From positions 59,616 to 85,946 of the forward strand of contig MU646425.1 of the NCBI GenBank assembly GCA_026770585.1: 26,331 bases of DNA. Direction: 5' to 3'. A program made the position numbers and the translations under genes. Shown piece by piece: positions 7,143-19,100 of the stretch (positions are counted from its first letter, which is position 1; each line of letters opens with the position of its first letter). The DNA comes from Baffinella frigidus. Lineage: Eukaryota; Cryptophyceae; Cryptomonadales; Baffinellaceae. The notes beneath the pieces were generated by a model. It made no database searches. It saw only the letters and a program-made list of their open reading frames with translations, and was not told the origin of the DNA.

Positions 7143-10100
7143 GTCCGCACCCCTCCACGAACCCTCCCTCCCTCTGAATTTCATCCTGGTTTGGCAAACC
7201 CCGATTGGTACCTGGGGGTCGTGCTTACAATCCGCACACTTTAGACGTTCAACGATCGACAGACTTCTCTTCGGAGGGCCCTCCGTGGAAGCATGCCCGG
7301 ATGGGGGGTCCGCCCAGAAGCCTGCTACAGAATCCGGGGTGTTCTAGCTTGGGAGCGGCGGTGGGTTGACCACACAGCGGGCTACGAAGGGATTTTCGGC
7401 CCAACTCGGGCCACCTTTCTGTTACCTTATCCGCAGGAACCCCCCTATGTCCCTACGGGTTGCCTACCGTAGGGTCCTAGGTCTTATCGCTTAGGGGTTA
7501 TTCAAAATTCCTTCGAAGTCCGCTGTGTGGGGTGCTTGGAAGACAGTTAAGACCGCCTCTGAGAGACAGAACGACAGAGAGGTTTCACTGGCATTCTCAG
7601 CTGCCCCCCCCCCCACTTTCGAGAGTCCCGCGGCTGTTGACTTAACAACTTGTGCGTAGAGCGACTGTTGACTAAACCCTTGATCCATACCGTTCGAGGC
7701 ACCTTCACTCTAGCCGTGGGACCAACCCTCACGGAAGGACCAAATCGATGGATTTCGACCTGTTCCGAAAAGTTGATTTTGTACCAAGATTGGGACTTAA
7801 GTTGACACATAGAACCCAGATCTGGGGTCTCACATAGACCCCAGATCTGGGGTCTCTGCAAGGTAAATCTGAGGTCAAAAAATCGACGATTTGGTCTTTC
7901 CGTGAGGGTTGGCGGTGGGACCTTCACGTTCGAGCCCTCTCTGGACGCATTAAGTTGACAATTCGACGTCATAAGTTCAATAAATTCTCTTCATTCTCTC
8001 GTGCGCAGAGCGACTGCTGACTGAACCCTCTCTCTAGCTCTGCCTCACTCGGTTTGGTCTCGCCAATTTGGCGAGATCGGAAGTCAATTCCCCGGGTTGT
8101 GGTGCAAATCCGTCAACTTTTTGGGTGAAAACGATCAGTCAACCCGAGTCAGGCAGAGCTAGTCTCTGGACGCATCAAGTCTATGGTTCGACGTCACAAG
8201 TTCAATTCGTTCTCTTTCTCCTCCTCTCTCACCACACCCTCTCTCGTGCGCAGAGCGTCTGTTGACCAATTTCTCTCGTGCGTATAGGGGTTGACTGATC
8301 CCTTTCGTGCGCAGAGGGGTTGACTCATCCCTCTCGTGCAGTAGAGGGGTTGACTAAAAGACTCGTGCGTAGAGGGGTTGACTAACCCCTCTCGTGCGCA
8401 GAGGGGTTGTTGACTAAACGTTCTCGTGCGCAGAGCGACTGTTGACTAAAACTTGCTTGCCCTACTGGAAGAGACACTAGTTCCCATATCTACCCTCCGG
8501 GGTGGTAGCGGGCTGCGCAAGCCCTCTGGTCTCGACGCATTCCCCCCCCTAGCGTGAAGCGGTCGTGTTAGTCAACTTATCGAAGCGGTCGTGTTTGTCA
8601 ACTTATTAAACCTCGCTTTCCCCCCCTTCTCGTGCGCAGAGCGACTGTTGACTAAAATATTCTCGTGCGCAGAGCGAGGTGTTCGCGGAGGTGATGAACG
8701 ACTCGGTGGCGTCCGTGCTCAAGGGCTTCAACGCCACCGTCCTCGCTTACGGACAGGTCCCTCCCTGCAGCCGTGTGACTGCCTTAGGGCCAGTAGACTG
8801 CCTTAGAGCGAATAGGAGGACTCCTCGACTGCCTCCTGAGATCCTTATGAGATTAGATTCAGTTGACTGCCTTGGGCTAAGATTAGAAGCATTCCCGTTT
8901 GACGACTCGGTCGCGTCCGTTCTCAAGGCCTTCAACGCCACCGTCCTCGCTTACAGACAGGTTTTATCTCAGATAAACACTTCTAGAAGTCGTTTTCCTA
9001 CAGTCAATTCCCCTACAAATCCGTCAACTTACGTCAACGTATGCGCAGAGTAAATAACAAGTTGACGGATTTTGTAGGGGAATTGACTTTAGGAAAACGA
9101 CTCGGTCGCGTCCGTTCTCAAGGGCTTCAACGCCACCGTCCTCGCTTACGGACAGGTCCCTCCCTGCAGCCGTGTGACTGCCTTAGGGCCAGTAGACTGC
9201 CTTAGAGCGAATAAGAGGACTCCTCGCTTACGGACAGGTTGGAGCCATTCCCGCCAAATCCAAAACCCTTGAGGCCCGTCCAATCCCAAACCCGTAAGGG
9301 TTTTGGTTTTGACCTCAATTGGACATCAATTGGGCGGTCTTAACTGTCTTCCAAGGGCGTCAACGCCACCGTCTTCGCTTACGGACAGGTCTGTCTCTTT
9401 TCTACCCCGGGGGGGGGCCTGAACCCCCGAATTGTACCAGATTTTGCCTGTATTCCGCGACACATGGTACAATTCCGAGGGTTGGGGAGCAGGGTCCAGG
9501 GCTTCAACGCCATCGGGGAGGGATGTCGACTGTGTTGATCGCTTGCCACTCGAGGCTGGACGATTTTTTTTTGAAATTACCTGTTTCTTTTCAAGGCTTT
9601 ACTTTCAGGCGGGGAGGTCACGTTGCCATGCGGATTTTTAGGGAGACATGTTTTAAAAATAGTCCTTCTTCCAGCCTCGATTCGTGGGTCTGGCGCATTT
9701 TATCTCAGAAAAGGACTTTTAGAAGTCCTTTTCCTAAGTCAACTCCCCCACAAATCCGTCAAACTTATTCTTCACTCTACGCATAAGTTGACGGTTTTGT
9801 AGGGGATTTGACTTTAGGAAAAGGACTTCTAAAAGTCCTTTTCTGAGATAAATTTGTACCCGGAGGGGGGTGAATACCGATGACACCTGGTACAATTCAG
9901 GGGTTCAGAGTTCAGGATTTAGGGTTAAGTGGCCAAACGGTCGCTTGAAATCGGTAACACCTTGGCGCGAACCCGTCCGTGCTCCAGGGTCCCAACGATG
10001 TTTGCCAGGGGGGCGTTATTCCCCACACCCCGCGCCCCAAACCGTAAACCCTAACGGAGCCTGATAATTAGTTAGGCCGACTAAGTAGATAATGGCGCGT

Positions 10101-13100
10101 AGTTAGTGGATTGATTAGGCCGCCTAATTAAACGATGGCGTGCATTTCGTGGACTGATAACCCCAAACACCAAACACCAGACGGGGGCTGAGAAGACCCA
10201 CACGATGTTCGGGGCCCCTATGACCCACACTCAAACCCCTAAACCCTGAACCCTAAACCCCAACCCCCAAAATCTGCGTACAGACGGGTGCGGGGAAGAC
10301 GCACACGATGTTCGGGACGGCCGACGACGCGGGCATCATCCGCGCTTCCGCTTCGATACTTTGATAGGAGGATTACTTAAGGGAGCCTAATTATTCAATT
10401 AGGCCTGATAGGGGGATTACTTGAGCGAGCCTAAGAATTAATACGGCCGCCTAGTTAACTGATTACGCCGCCTAATTGAATCGCCTTATTAAATCTGAGG
10501 CGCGCTGATTTCGTGGACTGATACACCCTAACTCCGAAATCCGCGTATAGACGGGGGCTGGGAAGACGCACACGATGTTCGGGGCGGCCGACGACGCGGG
10601 CATCATCCCCATCGCTTCGATAGTTTGATAGGAGGATTCCACAGGAGAGCCTAACATTCATTTAGGCCTGATAGGAGGATTACACACGGAAGCCTAACGT
10701 TTAATTAGGCCGCCTAATTAAATATTGGGCTCCCGTATGTAATACTCCTTTCAAAGCGCGTATGGCGTGGACTGATACCCCCCAACCCCAAACACCAAAC
10801 ACCAGACGGGGGCTGGGAAGACGCACACGATGTTCGGGGCGGCCGACGACGCGGGCATCATCCCTATCGCTTCCGCCTCGATAGCAGGATAACATACGGG
10901 AGCCTAAGAGGGAGCCTACGATTTAATTAAGGGAGCCTAGTAATTAATTAGGCCGCCTAATTAAATAATGCCACGTCTTCAGTGGACTGATCTCCCCAAA
11001 CACTACATACCGAACCCCAAACACCAACCACCAGACGGGGGCTGGGAAGACGCACACGATGTTCGGGGCGGCCGACGACGCGGGCATCATCCCGCGCGCA
11101 CTTCACGAGCTCTTCGCGTAACAACCCCCAGACCCAAACCCCGAAACCCCAGACCCTAAACCCTCTCTCCCCGTTTCACGCGCGCTTTGCGGAAACCCGA
11201 AACCTGAAACCCGAAACCCGAAATCCTGAACCCGAAACCCGAAACCCGAAACCCGAAACCCGAAACCCGAAACCCTGAACCCTAAATCCGGGCATCATCC
11301 CGCGCGCACTTCACGAGCTCTTCGCGTAACAACCCCTAGACCCTGAACCCTAAACCCTATCTGCATCCGAAGCTTCGTCAACCCTAAACCCGAAACCCAC
11401 AACCCGAAACCCTCAGCCCGAAACCCTAACTCAGGCGCATCGCCAAGGACGAGTCCGGCTCATCGTTCGTCGTGAAGGCACTCCCTACCCCCCAAACCCT
11501 GATCCCCAAACTCAAAACCCTGATCACGAATCACGAATCGGTCAGAACTCCTAATCCCTAAACGGGGGGGGGGCTCCTCACTTCTGAGGGCTTCTGAGAA
11601 GCCCGATAGAGCTATTCCGGTAGGACTTGTCGCATTTTCGATTTCGAGATTTCGAGACTTCGAGACTTCATTTGTACCATGAGATTTGAAACGGTGTGTT
11701 TTAAAACGTTTTACGCCCTTTAAAACCTTTTTGAAGTCTGAAATCTTGAAATCTCGAAGTCGAAAACGCGACAAGTCCTACCGGAATGGCTCTACTCAAT
11801 ACACAATACTCAATACTGCGCCTCGAGGAGCCGCGGCAAGGCCTCAACAGTACACCCTCAACCCCAAACCCCAAACCCCAAACACCAAACACCAAACCCC
11901 AAACCCTAAACCCTAAACCCCAAACCCCAAACCCCAAACCCCAAACCCTAAACCACAAACCCCCAATCCCATATCCTCAACCCGAAACCCGAAACCCCAG
12001 GCATCGATGCTGGAGATCTACATTGAGGAGCTCAAAGACTTGATCCGCCCTGGGTCGAGGAGTTGCGAGTCGCTGGGTGAGTACGTACCATTTAGTACCA
12101 CGAAACGAACCGTTGCGTCCTGAAATTCTGACTTACGATCTGCCGTGCCCCCAGGCATCGATGCTGGAGATCTACATGGAGGAGCTCAAAGACTTGATCC
12201 GCCCTGGGTCGAGGAGTTGCGTGTCGCTGGGTGAGTGTGTACCATTTAGTACCACGAAATGAACCGCTGCGTCCTGAAATTCTGACTTACGATCTGCCGT
12301 GGCCCCAGGCATCGATGCTGGAGATCTACATGGAGGAGCTCAAAGACTTGATCCGCCCTGGGTCGGGCAAGCTCAGGTCCCGCCCTAACCCCTTAACCCC
12401 AAACCCCAACCCCCAAACCCCAAACCTTGAAGCCTTTGAGGGTGGGGTTCAAAACCTGTCCGCAGGGGGCCTCCCCGCAGACGGATGCAGTTGACTGAAA
12501 CCGACCCTTGTCTGCAGCGAGTTGACTAATGTCGATCCTCCTTGAAAGGACGGGAGGGAGGGTTCAGGAGGTGGGGTCTGGGGTTCAGAGTTAAGTGTGT
12601 AGTTTTTAAACCTTGAAACGGCTTTGGGGTTCAGAGTTCCGGGTTCTGTGTTCAAATCCGTTAACCCCTGAAACCCAGGCTGCGCGAGTCGTCGTTCGAT
12701 GGGGGGTGGGTTGAGGGCTTGCACCACGTCTTCCTTCCTAACGCCCAGCCTGCCACGAAAGAAGATCGACATCAGTCAACTTGCTGCGCACGAACGTCGT
12801 TTTAGGGGTTAAAAAATCCGTTGGGAAACAAATGCACAGCCGAGGGCAGCCTGCCACGGCGTAGGGTGTAAACACTCAACCCGGCACTCTGGCAGACGGA
12901 CCTCGTTTGCAGCAAGTTGACTGATGTCGATCCTCGTGCGTGGCAGGCTGCGCGAGTCGTCGTTTGATGGAGTGTGGGTGGAGGGCTTGCACCACGTCTT
13001 CCTTCCTAACGCCCAGGCAAACCCCAACCCCTAACCCCTACACCAGAAAACCGAAACCGAAACGCTCAACCCCGAACAAGGGGGGGGGGGTTACGATTCA

Positions 13101-16100
13101 GGGTTTAGGGTTAAATCTGAAGGGTTTAACCCTAAACCCTGAACCGTAAACCATAAACCCTTCCTCCCCAACGCGCAGACAGACCCCTAACCCCTGAACC
13201 CTGAACCCCGGATAATAAACTCTGAACCCTGAGCCCTGAACCTTGAACCCTGAACCCCGAACCCCGAACCCCAAACAATAAACCTAGAGCCCCGAACAAT
13301 AAACCTAGAACCCCGAACACTAAAACTAAACCCTAAAACATAAACCCTAAACCCTAAACTCTGAACCCTAAACCCTAAACCCTAAACCCTAAACCCTACC
13401 CATCAGTCGTGCGCGCATGGTTCAATACTCAAATCCCTAAACCCCATACCCCAAACTCCAAACCCGAAACAGGCGGCGCTCTCGGTGGTGAAAGCGGGGT
13501 TCGACGCGCGCACGACGGGATCCACGACCATGAACCCTCAACCCTATCCTTGAAACCCTCAACCCTGACGCGCGCACGACGCGCGCGACAAACCTTGAAC
13601 CCTCTAATCCCTGGAAGCATCAACCCCAAACTCGTAGGGACCAATGGCTCCAAGCGCCCAGTTTAAATTATTATATTATATTATATTATATTATATTATT
13701 CGAATCTCCAAGGCTAACCCTCCCCCGCAAATCGAGGCAGGCGGCGCCCTCTCGGTCGTGAAGGTGGGGTTCGACGCGCGCACGACGGGATCAACGAACA
13801 TGAACCCTCAACCATCATCCCTAAAACCCTCAACCCTAAACCCCAAACCCCAAACACCGAACCCGTAGTGACCAATGGCTCCAGTGCCTGTCTGAATATT
13901 TTTGAATTCTCATATTTTATTATTCAACCCCCCAACCGTTAACCCCCCCCCTCCTCCTCGACGCAGGCGGCGCTCTCGGTCGTGAAGGCGGGGTTCGACG
14001 CGCGCACGACGGGAGCGACGAACATGAACCCTAAAACCCTCATCCCTAAAACCATCAACCCCAAACCCGTAGGGACCAATGGTCCCAGTGCCCAGTTTGA
14101 ATTATTATTATATTATATCATATTTTTCGAATCTCCAAGGCTAACCCTCCCCCGCACATCGAGGCAGGCCGCCCTCTCGGTCGTGAAGGCGGGGTTCGAC
14201 GCGCGCACGACGGCATCCACGAACATGAACCCTCAAACCCTCATCCCTAAAATCCCTAAAACCATCAACCCCAAACCCGTAGGGACCAACAGCTCCAGCG
14301 CCCACTCTAATATTTTTAAATATTTTATTGCATTTTATTATTCAAATCCCCCGAACTCTAACCCCTAAACCCTACACCGTAAGCAGGCCGCACTATCAGT
14401 CGTGAAGGCGGGGTTCGACGCGCGGACGACGGGATCAACAAACATGAACCAGCACTCGAGCCGCTCCCACTGCATCCTCACCCTCCGGTACCGCAGTCCC
14501 TGAACCGTGAAACCCTGAACCCTGGACCCTAAACCCGCAAACCCGTAAACCCTGAGTCCTGGACCCTGAACTCGCGAACCCGTAAACACTGGACCCTTCA
14601 CCCTAAACCCGTCAACCGTGAACGGTGAATTGTGACGGGAGCGACGAACATGAACCAGCACTCGAGCCGCTCCCACTGCATCCTCACCCTCCGGTCTGCA
14701 ACCCCTAAAGAATACACCCCTCACCTCTAAACCCTAATGATTAAACACTGAGCCCTGCACTCTGAACTCTGAACACTAAACACGCTCCCACTGCATCCTC
14801 GCCCTCTGGTACCGAAGTCCTTGAACCGTGAAACATTACACTAAACCCTGAACCCTGAAGAATAAAGAATAAAGACTGAACCCTAAAGATCAAATACTGA
14901 ACCGTGAACCCTCAACACTCAACCCTGAACCCTGCACCCTGCACCCTGATCTTCAAACCCTGACCTCTGAACCCAAACCCCCAAACACTAAAAACGAAAC
15001 ACCAAACACCAAACACCAAACATCAACACCAAAGACTAAACGATTGGCCGGATGTCCGGGAGGAACGTGCCCAAGCCCGCTCGTGCGTGGTGCAAATTTT
15101 GAACCACATTTAAAATAAAGTCCTATTTTTGGCCTCGGGTGGTTTTCATCTGTTTCTAGTATGGACCAGTTGTGAAGTAATTTTCGTTGAAAGAATCTCA
15201 AGGTGGGGCTAAAATTTAAACACCAAACGCTTAATGCTAAACACCACCCCCGAATGCAGGGTGGAGCAGCAGCAGACAGACGGGATCATCCAGCGCGGGG
15301 AACTCCACTTCGCGGATCTCGCGGGGCTCGAGCGCGTCGACCGCACAGGTTCTGAGCCCCGCCAATCGAGACCAGAAAAGGGATGATTTTAAAGCCAGGA
15401 TTCGAACCGTACAGGTGCCGAGCCCCACAAGTAAAGCAATTTGTGTAAAGCAATTTATGTAAGCAATTGCTGTACTTTTCCTGGTCGATCATCCAGCGCG
15501 GGGAACTCCACTTCGCGGATCTCGCGGGGCTGGAGCGCGTCGACCGCACAGGTTCTGAGCCTGGAGGGGAGGAAAACGTTTCCCTCCACTTTTGCCAACT
15601 AATTTGAGAGGGTTATCGACAACTTTTGGTCTGCTACTCCACCCTCGTTTTGTAAAGCAGTTGATATACTTTCCTGGTTCAATAAGTTGTGGGGGGAACT
15701 CCACTTCGCGGATCTCGCGGGGTTGGAGCGCGTCGACCACACAGGTGGCGAGCCCCGTCACCGTGTAAAGCAACTTTTGTAAAAAAAACATTTAATTTTC
15801 CTGTGCAACTTTACCAGGAAAATTGTCGATAACTTTCGTGGACCGTGTAAAGCAACTTTCGTAAAAAGCTAATTACTATGATTTCCTGGTTCGGTAATTT
15901 GTTTGGGGACAAGGCGCTCGGGTTGCCTCAACATTTACCCGTGCAAAGTTTTTCACGGGATGCTTAAAATTAAGTTTTATTTTCTTTGAAGTAGCCTCCG
16001 TCATTTCTCTCACGTGTAAAGCAATTTTCGTAAAATAATTGATTGTTTTAGTACAATTGATTTTTTATAATGATTGTTCTACTTTTCCTGGTTCGGGAAT

Positions 16101-19100
16101 CTGTGAGGGGGCAAGGCGCTCGGGGAGGCGAAGCAGTTGACTAATCCTCCCCTTTCCACCTATGACAGTTGACTAATCACATGATTTCCCGGTACTAATC
16201 CTGCCCGGTTTAGTCACTGCCCCGGTACAAACCCCGTCCGGGTCAGTCAACCGCCGCGGAGCTCACAACCTGTGAGGCACAACAATTTTTCGTAAACCAA
16301 TTAATCAACTTTTCCTGATGCGGCAACTTGTGGGACGCAGTAATTTTTGTAAAGCACTTAATCAACTTTTCCTGATGCGGCAACTTGTGGGGGGCAGCAA
16401 TGATGCCCCCCCCACAACCTGTAGAGCTCATCATTTTTGTAAACTAATTAATCCAGTTTCCCCGATGCGGTAACTTGTGGGGGGTACCAATTTTGTAAAG
16501 CATTTAATAAACTTTTCCTGCTGCATTTTTGCAAAGCAATTAATAATCTTTTCCTGATGCGGCAACCGTGTGGGACGCAGCAATCTTGTAAAGCACCTCA
16601 TCAACTTTTCCCGATGCAGCACCTTGTGGGGGGCAGCAATGATGCCCCCCCCACAACCTGTAGAGCGCATCATTTTTGCAAAGCACTTAATCAACTTTTC
16701 TCGATGCGGCAACTTGTGGGACGCAGCAATTTTTGTAAAGCACTTAATCAACTTTTCCTGATGCGGCACCTTGTGGGACGCAGCAATTTCGTAAAGCACT
16801 TGGGACGCAGCAATTTTGTAAAGCATACAACTTTTCCTGATGCGGTAACTTTTGGGGACAGGCGCGGCGGGGCAGACTCTCGAAGAGGCGAAGCGAATCA
16901 ACACCTCTCTCTCCGCCCTTGGTCAGACCCCTGATATCCCACCCTGCCAGACCCGAAACCCGAAACCCGAAACCCGAAACCCGAAACCCTAAACCCTAAA
17001 CCCTTAACCTTAAAACCTCAACCCTGAATCCTGAATCCTCTGAACCCTAGGCTCTTGGATTTTGGCCTAAACCCTGGACCTCAGCCTAAACCGAGGAGGC
17101 GAAACGGGAGCTGCGGGGGCGTGCGAATTGTATGACCTACGGGTCGCCCTACGGTAGGAGGTGGCTAGCAAATTCTTGTGGGTGTGGCCTATATATGATA
17201 GATGGACGGCTTATTTGGACGTAACACCACCTCTCTCTCCGCCCTTGGTCTGACCCCTTCTGCATCCTTGCCACCTAAAATCCTATTCCGTAGCACCTTA
17301 ACTTTGACCATCCCTACACGGTGAACCCCGACAAGCCATACACCATAAACACAACACCTGCAAAACACTTCTCTCTCCGCTCTTGGTCAAACCCTGATAT
17401 CCCACCCAGCCAGACCCTAACCCCCAAACCCTAAAACCTCTGAACCCTAGATCTTGGATTTCAGTCTAGACCCTGGGACACTAAACCTGCAAAACACTTC
17501 TCTCTCCGCACCTTAGCTTTGACAATCCCTACACGGTGAACCCCGACAAGTGCTAAACCATAGACACAACACCTGCGAAACACCTCTCTCTCCGCCCTCG
17601 ATCTGGTCAAACCCTGATATCCCACCCTGCCAGACCCTAACCCCCAAACCCTAAAACCTCTGAACCTTAGGCTCTTGGATTTCAGTCTAGACCCTGGACC
17701 TCACCATAAACACTAAACCTGCAAAACCTCTCTCTCTCCGCTCTTGGTCAACCCCCTGATATCCCACCCTGCCATCCCAAACAAACCCTAAACCCTAAAC
17801 CCTAAACCCCAAACCCTAAAGCCTCTGCACCCTACACTCTTAGATTTTGGTCTCCCGCATCCTAAACCCCGGACCCTAAACTCTTTTTCCGGTATTGTTC
17901 GGCGTCGTCGCAACGCAAGTGTGTAATCGCGATTCTCCCAAAAATCGCGATTCTCCCAAAAATCGCGATTCTCCCAAAAATCGCGATTCTCCCCAAAATG
18001 CGCAAGCCGGGCGATCGCACACTCGGTTCCGGGATTCGAAACTCACCTTCCTCCTCAATTCCCTGACAAACCCTAACCGCTGCCGATCGAGGACGGGTCA
18101 CAATTTTAAAGACCTTCACCTGAATCCTTCAGGACCTGGACTTCTAAAATGAAAAAGCCAGAGCCGGATTTCCGGCTGTGGCTTGTATCCTTGTGCTTAG
18201 TCGGCTCAACAGCGGCCCTCTTTCTCGCAGGCAACTGCATCCACGCGCTCGCGCAAGCGGGCCGATCGCACATCCCGTTCCGCGACTCGAAACTCACCTT
18301 CCTCCTCAAGAACTCTCTGGGAGGAAACGCAAAAACCACCCTGCTCGTCGCCGCATCGCCTCGGTGAAACCCCCAAGACCAAAAATCCACCCCCCCCCCC
18401 AAAAAAAAACCGCGGCCTGTTTCTAGAACCTGAGGTCTCAGCCGCTGAGGTCTCAGCCGCTGAGGTCTCAGCCAGAAGCAACTTTTGCTTTCAACTTAAT
18501 ACCAACGTGCGCTTTCAAATTCCAAAGCACCACTTGCTTTCGACATTGTGAAAAGCCCTTTATAACTCGCTGGGAGGAAACGCGAAGACCACGCTGCTCG
18601 TCGCCGCGTCGCCTCGGTGAAACCCCCAAGACCAAAACCCCACAACCCCCCCCCCAAAACAAACCGCGGCCTTTTTTTAGAACCTAGGCCTCAGCCAGAA
18701 GCAACTTTTGCTTTCAACTTAATACCAACGTGTGTTTTTGCTATCAACTTCATACCAACGTTTCAAATTCCATAGCATCAGTTGCTTTCAACATTGTGGA
18801 AAGCCCGCTGTGTGGGGGGTTGAGAGTTTAGAGCTCGCTGGGAGGCAACGCGAAGACCACGCTGCTTTTCCCCGCGTCCCCGCGGTGAAACCCCTGGCTC
18901 TGATCTCCTGTGAAGAAATCAGATGATCTTTTGGGCGTTACGAGCGAGGAGAGGGAGTCACGGAGCAGACTTGTAACTCTCCTCGTTTTCTTCCTCCCTC
19001 TCTCTCTTCAGCGACCAAAACCCCACCCCCCCCAAAAAAAAAAAAACGCGGCTTGTTTCTAGAACCTAGGTCTCAGCCAGAAGCAACTTTTGCTTTCAAC

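Larger units (their letters stand above)
7143..8672 (+). other. Kinesin intron 1: MITE-like hairpins and a 3' splice-site array
   Basis: No gene is seen. It holds three inverted-repeat elements: 7370-7530 (CCACACAGCGG ends), about 7720-7912 (arms with CCAACCCTCACGGAA), and 8034-8162 (CTAGCTCTGCCT ends). A repeated CCCAGATCTGGGGTCTC lies at about 7818-7856. An array of acceptor-like units runs to the exon. Confidence 0.8.

Noticed and set aside
6759-7184. Minus-strand frames opposite kinesin exon 1 (6791-7150, 6858-7184)
   Set aside because: They mirror the well-supported plus-strand kinesin exon and show no recognisable protein.
8230-8460. Array of ncRNA genes or transcription-factor sites
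   Set aside because: The unit matches branch point plus acceptor and ends at the true exon 2 acceptor; no evidence for separate RNAs.
17926-17997. CRISPR-like array (four 18-base repeats)
   Set aside because: Units are back to back without unique spacers, in a eukaryotic intron.
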